Source: an uncultured Clostridium sp.
GTDB lineage: Bacteria > Bacillota_A > Clostridia > TANB77 > CAG-508
Assembly: GCA_905200315.1 (NCBI GenBank)
Contig: CAJKKA010000119.1
Coordinates: 1 to 5,055 of the forward strand
Direction: 5' to 3'
DNA: 5,055 nucleotides
The position numbers and the translations under genes are program-made. The notes below the pieces were generated by a model that did no database searches, was not told where the DNA came from, and saw only the letters and a program-made list of their open reading frames with translations. This document shows, one piece after another, positions 1 through 3,789 of this stretch; position 1 is the first letter of the stretch; each line of letters begins with the position of its first letter.

Positions 1-39
1 ATGAGCCGAGAGAAGTGGTTAAATTTTTTTAGGGTAACA

Positions 40-74
40 TTCCGAAAAACGGTCGATTGATAAACTAATCGGAA
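40..74. repeat. Inverted repeat upstream of the resolvase (TTCCGA / TCGGAA)
   Basis: TTCCGA at 40-45 is matched exactly by TCGGAA at 69-74, giving a 35-bp span with a second, inner pair CGATT (54-58) / AATCG (67-71). Its length is close to that of a serine-recombinase subsite, so it could be part of res. It could equally be an operator or a fold in an RNA. No protein can be assigned to it from sequence alone. Confidence 0.35.
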
Positions 75-85
75 GGGGTAAAAAA

Positions 86-169
86 ATGATACCTGAGAAC
101 ATTGGAAATAAGTATAAAAAGTGTTCAAAAATGTTTAGTAACTTTTGTAACGTTTTGCGAACAAAATAG
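86..169 (+). CDS. Possible 27-residue peptide ahead of the resolvase
   Basis: An ATG at 86 follows GGAAGGGG (71-78) at a spacing of 7 nt, a good ribosome binding site. The frame runs 27 codons to TAG at 167-169. The product is short and basic, with Cys at positions 13 and 21 and no membrane segment or recognisable motif. The frame lies across the candidate res half-sites (97-163), so codons and site would overlap, which makes a conserved protein less likely. It may be a leader peptide for the resolvase transcript or a chance frame. The Shine-Dalgarno is the only positive evidence. Confidence 0.25.
   Translation: MIPENIGNKYKKCSKMFSNFCNVLRTK
97..163. other. Candidate res site for the resolvase
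   Basis: The motif TGTTC/GAACA occurs three times just upstream of the resolvase gene: GAACA at 97-101, TGTTC at 122-126 and GAACA at 159-163. The last two form an imperfect inverted repeat of 42 bp (TGTTC-AAAA against TGTTCGCAAAA read on the other strand). Tn3-family res half-sites typically begin TGTYCG and lie directly before the resolvase gene, where the protein also represses itself. Position and half-site sequence fit. The 42-bp spacing is longer than usual and a full three-subsite layout is not clear. Confidence 0.4.
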
Positions 170-208
170 AAAATAAAATAGAAACAGAAAGGAAAGGAAG
201 GGTAAGAA

Positions 209-823
209 ATGAAATATGGATATGCAAGAATAAGTACAGGTAAACAAAAAACAGATAGGCAGATAGATATATTAGAAAAATATAATTTAGATAGAATTTA
301 TGCAGATGTGGTAACAGGGAGCAAATTTGATAGACCAGAGTATAAAAAACTTACGGAAGAAATCCTAAGAGAAGGCGATGAACTTTATATAAAAGAGGTC
401 GATAGACTTGGTAGAAACAAGAGAGAAAATTTAGAAGAGCTTAGGAAGTTAAAAGAAAGAGGAATAATAATAAGAATCCTAGAAATACCAACTACATTAG
501 CTGTAGAAAATAATCAGACAGAACAAAATAAAATGCTTATAGAAATGATGAATAATATGTTGATAGAGGTGTATACAACATTTGCGGAGTTGGAACTACA
601 GAAGATAAGAACTAGAACAAAAGAAGCTCTAGCGGCTAAGAAGGAGAGAGGTGAGACACTAGGTAGACCGAAAATACAAATGCCAAAAGGCTTTAAGAAG
701 GTATATAAGCAGTACAAAAATCGAGATATAACGGCTGTTCAAGCTATGAAGCTTTTGGATTTAAAAAAGACTACATTCTATAAATTAGTAAAAGAGTATG
801 AGGAACTTTTAGATTTAGAGTAA
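209..823 (+). CDS. Serine resolvase (small serine recombinase)
   Basis: This 204-residue protein has the full layout of the resolvase/invertase family. The N-terminal catalytic domain (about 1-140) carries YARIS, with nucleophile Ser9 and Arg7, and DRLGR at 65-69, which supplies Asp65, Arg66 and Arg69. The long E-helix ends in IRTRT, where Arg136 matches the last catalytic arginine. GRPK (152-155) marks the linker into a C-terminal helix-turn-helix (about 160-200). On a plasmid such an enzyme cuts and rejoins DNA at res to turn multimers into monomers; an inversion or transposon role cannot be excluded. Leu130 sits where many relatives have Arg (ER motif before the E-helix end). The ATG follows GGAAGGG (196-202) at 6 nt. 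Candidate res half-sites lie directly upstream, so autoregulation is likely, and a hairpin terminator follows 14 nt after the stop. Confidence 0.93.
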   Translation: MKYGYARISTGKQKTDRQIDILEKYNLDRIYADVVTGSKFDRPEYKKLTEEILREGDELYIKEVDRLGRNKRENLEELRKLKERGIIIRILEIPTTLAVENNQTEQNKMLIEMMNNMLIEVYTTFAELELQKIRTRTKEALAAKKERGETLGRPKIQMPKGFKKVYKQYKNRDITAVQAMKLLDLKKTTFYKLVKEYEELLDLE

Positions 824-837
824 TTAGCGAAAAAGGG

Positions 838-891
838 AAACTTTATATGGGTTCGTGATGACGTGTCATCACGATCCAATATAAAGTTTTT
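838..891 (+). terminator. Long hairpin terminator H1 after the resolvase
   Basis: An 11-bp AT-rich arm (838-848 with 879-889) is followed by a G-A mismatch (849/878), a GG/CC pair, a T-T mismatch (852/875), then a perfect 9-bp stem TCGTGATGA (853-861) / TCATCACGA (866-874) with tetraloop CGTG. The 3' arm runs into TTTTT (887-891), so it can terminate resolvase transcription. The same mismatches at the same places recur in the hairpin at 4406-4459. The structure is therefore more than a terminator. Confidence 0.75.
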
Positions 892-922
892 CTTTGTAGC
901 GGATAGATTGAAATTAATTTTT

Positions 923-1027
923 AAAAAAATCGTTTTAAAAAGTGACAGTTTTTACACAATTTACACTCGTTGATATTACTGGGATAGAGTAGGTTTTTTA
1001 GGTGCAAAAAAAAGTTTTTTTTCTCGC
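923..1027. repeat. 105-bp direct repeat, copy A
   Basis: This segment matches 2820-2924 at 97 of 105 positions without gaps; the 91-bp core (937-1027) has five differences, all transitions. Landmarks are AAAAAGTGACAGTTTTT (937-953), two TTTACAC elements, TTGATATTACTGGG (970-983) and an A8-G-T8 tract (1006-1022). TTTTACACA (950-958) differs from the DnaA box consensus TTATNCACA at one position. Copies A and B flank the antisense region and rep, so this may be a Rep-binding or incompatibility element. A promoter reading TTTACA (951-956), 17 nt, TATTAC (974-979) is also possible. Confidence 0.85.
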
Positions 1028-1040
1028 AGTATTGAGAAAA
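1019..1040. repeat. Small inverted repeat at the end of copy A
   Basis: TTTTCTC (1019-1025) pairs exactly with GAGAAAA (1034-1040) around an 8-nt loop. Copy B ends in a longer version of the same structure with an (AT)11 tract in the loop, so the fold is kept where the repeat sequence itself stops. Confidence 0.55.
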
Positions 1041-1052
1041 GCAAAAAAAATA

Positions 1053-1082
1053 CAAAAAAATACCTCTAATTAAAACTAGAGG
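1053..1082 (-). terminator. Minus-strand terminator left of the antisense RNA
   Basis: Read on the minus strand, CCTCTA and TAGAGG form a 6-bp stem (1077-1082 with 1063-1068) with an 8-nt loop, followed by TATTTTTTTG and a second T-run. It would catch leftward transcripts that read through the stronger minus-strand terminator at 1211-1240. No minus-strand gene lies between them. Confidence 0.45.
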
Positions 1083-1102
1083 GGTTAAAAAATTTTTGTG
1101 AT

Positions 1103-1135
1103 TTAGACCAGCTACCCGTATGGCTAATTGTTTTT
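1103..1135 (+). terminator. Weak plus-strand terminator-like hairpin
   Basis: TTAG-A-CCA (1103-1110) can pair with TGGCTAA (1121-1127), a 7-bp stem with one bulged A and a 10-nt loop, followed by TTGTTTTT. It would insulate the rep promoter from transcription arriving from the resolvase side. The stem is short and the call tentative. Confidence 0.35.
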
Positions 1136-1161
1136 AGGTAAGAGTAGAGCTATATTTTGTG

Positions 1162-1190
1162 TAGTGTGTATGTATAAATAATGTTATAAT
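1162..1190 (+). promoter_or_regulatory. Probable promoter of the rep mRNA
   Basis: A perfect -10 box TATAAT lies at 1185-1190. The best -35 at 17-nt spacing is TAGTGT (1162-1167), a weak match. The predicted start near 1197 leaves a leader of about 240 nt before the rep start codon, overlapping the whole antisense RNA. A weak -35 suits a gene limited by copy-number control. Confidence 0.5.
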
Positions 1191-1210
1191 ATTATTGTAA
1201 ATAAACGCAG

Positions 1211-1342
1211 AAAAAAAACTCCTTTTGGCAGAAGGAGTTTCTTAGAAGAATCGCACGTTCTTCAGTAATTTTTTTCTACATTTTTATTTTATTTTAATAC
1301 GCTAAAATAAGCGTTTAATTGTTGTGCTTATTTTTATTTTAC
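1211..1342 (-). ncRNA. Antisense (counter-transcribed) RNA against the rep leader
   Basis: A sigma-A type promoter on the minus strand (TTGATT, 18 nt, TATAAT) sits at 1349-1378 and predicts a start near 1342. The transcript would run left and end at a textbook terminator: a 9-bp stem (1240-1232 with 1224-1216), 7-nt loop, then a run of T from the A-tract at 1211-1218. The RNA is about 130 nt and has no useful open frame. Internal hairpins include GAAGAA / TTCTTC (1245-1263) with loop CGTGCGA and a stem around 1300-1315. It is fully complementary to the rep leader, the arrangement of antisense copy-control RNAs that act by attenuation or by blocking translation. Confidence 0.7.
1216..1275 (+). 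promoter_or_regulatory. Rep leader with attenuator-like hairpin
   Basis: On the plus strand the leader first forms the 9-bp hairpin AAACTCCTT (1216-1224) / AAGGAGTTT (1232-1240). It then forms GAAGAA (1245-1250) / TTCTTC (1258-1263) with loop TCGCACG, extendable by TTA/TAA, followed by seven T (1269-1275). The second hairpin is a credible intrinsic terminator about 165 nt before the rep start. In attenuation-controlled plasmids, antisense RNA pairing favours such a terminator. I could not identify a convincing anti-terminator partner by eye. Confidence 0.5.
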
Positions 1343-1348
1343 ATAGAT

Positions 1349-1378
1349 ATTATAGCATATGTATTGTATTTTAATCAA
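1349..1378 (-). promoter_or_regulatory. Promoter of the antisense RNA
   Basis: On the minus strand, TTGATT (plus-strand 1373-1378) and TATAAT (1349-1354) are separated by 18 nt, with TG just upstream of the -10 box. This is the best promoter match in the control region. It overlaps an ATG at 1359 that lies in frame with rep, one reason to doubt that ATG as a start. Confidence 0.65.
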
Positions 1379-1404
1379 TAAAAAAAAGAATGTGTATTCT
1401 TCAT

Positions 1405-1433
1405 CTTTCTGCAAACAAACAGAAAGAGAGGAG
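1405..1433 (+). promoter_or_regulatory. Rep ribosome binding site with adjacent hairpin
   Basis: AGGAG (1429-1433) lies 6 nt before the TTG at 1440 and decides the start of rep. Just ahead of it, CTTTCTG (1405-1411) pairs with CAGAAAG (1420-1426) around an 8-nt loop, extendable by one pair into the purine-rich stretch before the Shine-Dalgarno. A smaller hairpin, AAGAAT / ATTCTT, sits at 1386-1401. The folds could limit ribosome access. Confidence 0.6.
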
Positions 1434-1439
1434 TTTAAC

Positions 1440-2663
1440 TTGCAAAAAAAGAAAACCAAAGAAAACAAAAAAAGGAAAACAGATAAAATTTCTACAAAAA
1501 ATATCTGTGAAGGACAGGTTTTTAAGAATTATACGGAGTTCTGTGAAGCTATAGGAATTAAGCCTAAAAAGTCTGGGAACTCAAAATTATTACAAGTTGC
1601 AAAAATTGAAGAAATAATTAAATTTAAAAAAGAAGGGCAACAAATTATTATACTAAGTATAAAAGAAGAAGAAGAAACCAGAGGGACAGGCACAATTTAT
1701 TATAAATTAATAGAAGAAGCTTTAATTATAATTTTGCACAACAATAATCAAAAAGGGTTTTACAACACTACAAAAACGGATTTATTAGCAGAATTAGGGC
1801 TTATAAACAGAAATTTTAATAAATGTAGAGCTAATATAAATATAATTGCTTACAACTTAAATATTCCTAAGCTAGTTTTAATAAACTTTTTTAAAGCTAA
1901 TATGGATAGAGTTAACGCAACACTCAAATATAATTTAGATAAGTTTTTAGAGAAAAATGAGGACTTTTGTAGTTTAAATAAAGAACTTGTTAGGCTATGT
2001 TTTAATGTTGGCAAGGAAGATAAGGTAAGGTATAGATTAGCAACAAAAGACGAGATAGAGCTAATAAATGAATGTGAAGATGAAGTTTTAAAAGATTTAA
2101 AAATAGATAGTAGAGAAGACTTACAATATAGAGATAAGTGGAATATTTTTATAAGAGAATCTTTGCGAAAAGTTAAGGAACAAGAAGGATTTAAAAATTT
2201 AAAGTTTTATTATAAAATATATCAATTTGAAATTGATGAAGATGAATTTGAAAAATTATATGATAAACTTGAAGAAAAAAATTTAGATAAAATAATTGCC
2301 AAAATAAATAAGCAATCTAAAAAAGCTAGTAAAGAAAGTGTTATAGATAGGCAAAAGAAAGCTGCTGCAAGACTTTTAAAAAATACATATAAAAAAGATT
2401 ACGAACAAATAAGAGATAAATTATTAGTTGAAGAAGATGTCGTGCAACAGAATAATTTATGCATGAATAACTTTATAAAATCTACTGCAAAAGAGATAAG
2501 TATAAGTGAAGTCATAAAGAAAAATAAAAGAAAATATAAGAAAGAATCTAAAGCAGAAGTTACAACAGAAGAGGTTGTAATAACTATAGAAGAAGTTATA
2601 GAAAATACAGACGAAGTAACGTGGGAATACGACATAACAAGTGAAGATAATATACCATTTTAA
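1440..2663 (+). CDS. Probable plasmid replication initiator
   Basis: I assign this 407-residue protein as Rep mainly from context: it follows an antisense/attenuator region and precedes a repeat-dense AT-rich segment. TTG at 1440 is preferred because AGGAG precedes it by 6 nt; the in-frame ATG at 1359 has no ribosome binding site and lies inside the antisense promoter. After a Lys-rich start, residues 25-76 (GQVFKNYTEFCEAIG, SGNSK, EGQQIIILSI) form a small module I recall from Firmicute plasmid and phage proteins, probably DNA-binding. Residues 89-127 look like a winged helix. The middle is charged and helical, perhaps coiled-coil (about 255-320). The tail (377-407) is acidic and ends SEDNIPF, like the SSB C-terminal tip. 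There is no HUH motif or tyrosine-nickase signature, which argues against rolling-circle replication. A strong terminator overlaps the stop. Confidence 0.65.
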   Translation: MQKKKTKENKKRKTDKISTKNICEGQVFKNYTEFCEAIGIKPKKSGNSKLLQVAKIEEIIKFKKEGQQIIILSIKEEEETRGTGTIYYKLIEEALIIILHNNNQKGFYNTTKTDLLAELGLINRNFNKCRANINIIAYNLNIPKLVLINFFKANMDRVNATLKYNLDKFLEKNEDFCSLNKELVRLCFNVGKEDKVRYRLATKDEIELINECEDEVLKDLKIDSREDLQYRDKWNIFIRESLRKVKEQEGFKNLKFYYKIYQFEIDEDEFEKLYDKLEEKNLDKIIAKINKQSKKASKESVIDRQKKAAARLLKNTYKKDYEQIRDKLLVEEDVVQQNNLCMNNFIKSTAKEISISEVIKKNKRKYKKESKAEVTTEEVVITIEEVIENTDEVTWEYDITSEDNIPF

Positions 2664-2689
2664 AGACCAGATATTCTGGTCTTTTTTTT
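2662..2689 (+). terminator. Rho-independent terminator of rep
   Basis: AAAGACCAGA (2662-2671) pairs exactly with TCTGGTCTTT (2675-2684) around the loop TAT, and the T-run continues to 2689. The stem starts within the rep stop codon. This is the clearest terminator on the plus strand. Confidence 0.93.
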
Positions 2690-2694
2690 ATTAA

Positions 2695-2716
2695 ATCAAT
2701 ACATTAATGTATTGAT
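2695..2716. repeat. Perfect 22-bp palindrome after the rep terminator
   Basis: ATCAATACATT (2695-2705) is followed directly by its reverse complement (2706-2716), with no loop. Such uninterrupted palindromes are usually dimeric protein sites. Its last six bases are also the first arm of the next hairpin (2711-2742), so the two folds exclude each other. Confidence 0.8.
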
Positions 2717-2742
2717 CGCCATGACACATCATGGCGATTAAT
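2711..2742. repeat. Hairpin H2, third member of the TCG-N4-GA family
   Basis: TCGCCATGA (2716-2724) and TCATGGCGA (2729-2737) form a perfect 9-bp stem with loop CACA. A further five pairs, one a G-T wobble, extend it to 2711/2742. It has no T-run, so it is not a terminator. It shares the pattern TCGNNNNGA, four-base loop, TCNNNNCGA with the hairpins at 838-889 and 4406-4459. Confidence 0.75.
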
Positions 2743-2765
2743 TATAAATATAAATAAAATAAATT

Positions 2766-2844
2766 TGTCACTTTCAGATATGATTTTTTTAAGTTTTTTT
2801 GGGGGGTGGAGAAAAACTTAAAAAAATTGATTGAAAAAGTGACA
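2766..2844. repeat. 79-bp cruciform with G-rich loop
   Basis: TGTCACTTT (2766-2774) pairs with AAAGTGACA (2836-2844). After symmetric 8-nt unpaired stretches, ATTTTTTTAAGTTTTT (2783-2798) pairs perfectly over 16 bp with 2812-2827. The 13-nt loop contains GGGGGGTGGAG. The right arm is also the start of copy B of the 105-bp repeat. Confidence 0.85.
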
Positions 2845-2924
2845 GTTTTTACACAATTTACACCCGTTGGTATTACTGGGATAGAGTGGGTTTTTTAGAT
2901 GTAAAAAAAAGTTTTTTTTCTCGC
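2820..2924. repeat. 105-bp direct repeat, copy B
   Basis: This is the partner of 923-1027 (97 of 105 identical). The variant positions in the 91-bp core are all transitions. Landmarks keep exact spacing: GTGACAG, TTTTACACA (2847-2855), TTGGTATTACTGGG (2867-2880) and A8-G-T8 (2903-2919). The two copies are about 1.9 kb apart in the same orientation around rep, so recombination between them would delete rep or release it as a circle. Confidence 0.87.
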
Positions 2925-2973
2925 TGATATATATATATATATATATATTTTACTAATACTACGAGAAAAAAAA
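2912..2973. repeat. 12-bp inverted repeat enclosing an (AT)11 tract
   Basis: TTTTTTTTCTCG (2912-2923) matches CGAGAAAAAAAA (2962-2973) exactly. Between them is the only dinucleotide repeat in the window, eleven AT units at 2927-2948, itself able to fold. This is the easiest-melting stretch in the window and a natural DNA unwinding element for the adjacent origin candidate. Confidence 0.85.
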
Positions 2974-3034
2974 TAAAAAAAATCATATAGAAATATAGCT
3001 CAAAGCATTGATTTTACTGGGTTGTATCGATTTA

Positions 3035-3065
3035 AAAAACTGTCACTTTTTGAAACGATTTTTTT
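3035..3065. repeat. Inverted copy of the copy-A boundary motif
   Basis: These 31 bases are the reverse complement of 923-953 with one mismatch. The 25-bp core (TGTCACTTT, variable middle, GATTTTTTT) also occurs at 2766-2790 in the same orientation and, inverted, at 2820-2844. Four copies in two orientations suggest binding sites for a plasmid protein, most simply Rep. Confidence 0.8.
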
Positions 3066-3274
3066 CATTTTTAATTTTTCCTTCTAAAGGATTTATTTTT
3101 TTGTTTTTTGTTTTTAGGTTTATTTGTTTAAAATCTACAAAATAGACTGTTCTAAGGGAAAATTAAATTATCGTAATAGATATGTTTTTTCTTTCTGCTT
3201 TTAAAGAAGATGTTACTTTTAACTGTTTTTTATAAAGTTAAATAAGTAACTAAAACAAAATTCAATAAAACAAA
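3066..3274. other. AT-rich non-coding stretch with inverted repeats
   Basis: No supportable gene is present. The stretch contains a weak stem TCCTT / AAGGA near 3090-3105 followed by T-rich DNA. It also holds a stem GTTACTT-TTAAC (3212-3223) / GTTAA-ATAAGTAAC (3237-3250) with a 2-nt bulge. GTTACTTTT (3212-3220) also pairs exactly with AAAAGTAAC (3389-3397), so this motif brackets the structured segment that follows. Confidence 0.5.
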
Positions 3275-3381
3275 ATTTCGTGCAGTCTGGCACAGACGAT
3301 AAGAAATGCGTTAGTAAGCAACCTCTAAGCATTGCTTGGGACAAGCTAATAAGTAGATAAGGTGCGTTAGGTATTTGTTGC
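3275..3381 (+). other. Structured segment with a duplicated hairpin module
   Basis: This stretch is more GC-balanced than its surroundings and has no gene. GTCTG (3285-3289) / CAGAC (3293-3297) form a hairpin with a 3-nt loop inside an outer ATTTC / GAAAT pair. GATAAG (3298) and TGCGTTAG (3307-3314) follow. The pattern then repeats: GCTTG (3334-3338) / CAAGC (3342-3346), then GATAAG (3356) and TGCGTTAG (3363-3370). GC-A-ACCT (3318-3324) can pair with AGGTGC (3360-3365) to enclose the second hairpin. A structured RNA or an oriT-like site are both possible. I do not recognise a known riboswitch class. Confidence 0.4.
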
Positions 3382-3391
3382 ATTGAGTAAA

Positions 3392-3418
3392 AGTAACTAA
3401 TTTACTATAAAAGTTACT
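3392..3418. repeat. AGTAACT / AGTTACT inverted repeat
   Basis: AGTAACT (3392-3398) pairs exactly with AGTTACT (3412-3418) around 13 AT-rich bases. AGTAACT also occurs at 3246-3252, so the structured segment is bracketed on both sides by this motif. The following 150 bases to the small gene at 3573 show no further feature I can support. Confidence 0.5.
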
Positions 3419-3572
3419 ATTTAAAATAAAAACTAAAACTAAAAATAGACTTTCTTTAAATGGGGATTTGTTTTTAATCTATGTGTATTGTAAAATCGGA
3501 AAATTCAGCGACAAGAATAGATTAAAACAATGTTTATGTGGCGATAATCCAGTAAAAAAGGTAGGTGGTAAA

Positions 3573-3674
3573 ATGCTAGGTTTAAAGATTTTAAAAACAA
3601 TAAGTTTGCTAGTTTGGATATTTAATATTGTAATGATAGTTTTAATGCTAAGTTTTTTATATTTGTATATTTAA
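3573..3674 (+). CDS. Small hydrophobic single-span membrane peptide
   Basis: The 33-residue product is almost wholly hydrophobic. After MLGLKILK it continues for about 25 residues rich in Leu, Ile, Val and Phe, enough for one membrane helix with its basic end inside the cell. ATG 3573 is chosen because AGGTGG (3563-3568) precedes it at 4 nt; the same frame can be extended back to a TTG at 3468 (68 residues), but that start lacks a good ribosome binding site. Peptides of this size and composition on plasmids include type I toxins, phage holin-like peptides and unknown small membrane proteins. A minus-strand TATAAT at 3707-3712 could drive an antisense RNA over its 3' end, but its -35 is weak. 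The function is not known from sequence. Confidence 0.5.
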   Translation: MLGLKILKTISLLVWIFNIVMIVLMLSFLYLYI

Positions 3675-3698
3675 GTGTAGATTTTTTGTGCAAAAAAC

Positions 3699-3727
3699 TT
3701 GACCTTATTATAGTTATAACGTATAAT
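3699..3727 (+). promoter_or_regulatory. Promoter of the ribbon-helix-helix gene
   Basis: TTGACC (3699-3704) and TATAAT (3722-3727) are separated by exactly 17 nt, the best sigma-A promoter on the plus strand. An A-tract (3692-3697) lies just upstream like an UP element. The spacer holds the 8-bp palindrome GTTATAAC (3713-3720), and a repeat heptamer overlaps the -10 box, so repression here would be direct. Confidence 0.85.
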
Positions 3728-3769
3728 AAAATTAGTTGTGACGTACATAATTAAAATATACAACGTACA
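3719..3769. repeat. Three ACGTAYA heptamers at exact 22-bp spacing
   Basis: ACGTATA at 3719-3725 and ACGTACA at 3741-3747 and 3763-3769 lie in the same orientation, start to start exactly 22 bp apart. The first overlaps the -10 box and the last sits just before the ribosome binding site. Ribbon-helix-helix repressors often bind short direct repeats on one helix face, so these are good autoregulatory operators for the gene that follows. Confidence 0.65.
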
Positions 3770-3789
3770 AAAAGGGAGGGTTTTGAAAA

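Larger units (their letters stand above)
2766..3065. other. Candidate replication origin (oriV)
   Basis: About 300 non-coding bases directly downstream of rep hold the densest repeats in the window. In order they are a 79-bp cruciform with a G-run in its loop, copy B of the 105-bp repeat with a DnaA-box-like TTTTACACA (2847-2855), an (AT)11 tract inside a 12-bp inverted repeat, TTGATTTTACTGGG (3008-3021, also in both long repeats), and an inverted copy of a motif near copy A. AT-rich melting DNA plus repeats beside rep is what a theta origin looks like. No classical tandem iterons are visible, and initiation here is inferred. Confidence 0.5.

Noticed and set aside
514..717. Minus-strand open frame of 67 codons
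   Set aside because: It lies entirely inside the well-supported resolvase gene, has no ribosome binding site of note, and its product is a hydrophobic shadow of AT-rich codons.
849..878. tRNA T-arm-like GGTTCG...CGATCC in H1 and H3
   Set aside because: There is no acceptor stem, anticodon arm or D-arm around it; the resemblance is limited to a few bases.
2399..2635. Minus-strand open frame of 78 codons
   Set aside because: It is antisense to the acidic/Lys-rich end of rep; the Ser/Thr/Leu-rich product is the expected mirror of that composition.
2957..2964. TACTACGA, matching the nick site of pMV158-type rolling-circle plasmids
   Set aside because: The Rep protein has no HUH motif and does not resemble RepB of that family. 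The octamer lies in AT-rich repeat DNA without the usual C-run and hairpin context, so chance is the simpler reading.
3468..3572. Upstream extension of the small hydrophobic gene to TTG 3468
   Set aside because: No convincing Shine-Dalgarno precedes that TTG, and the added 35 residues show no motif. ATG 3573 has a proper site.
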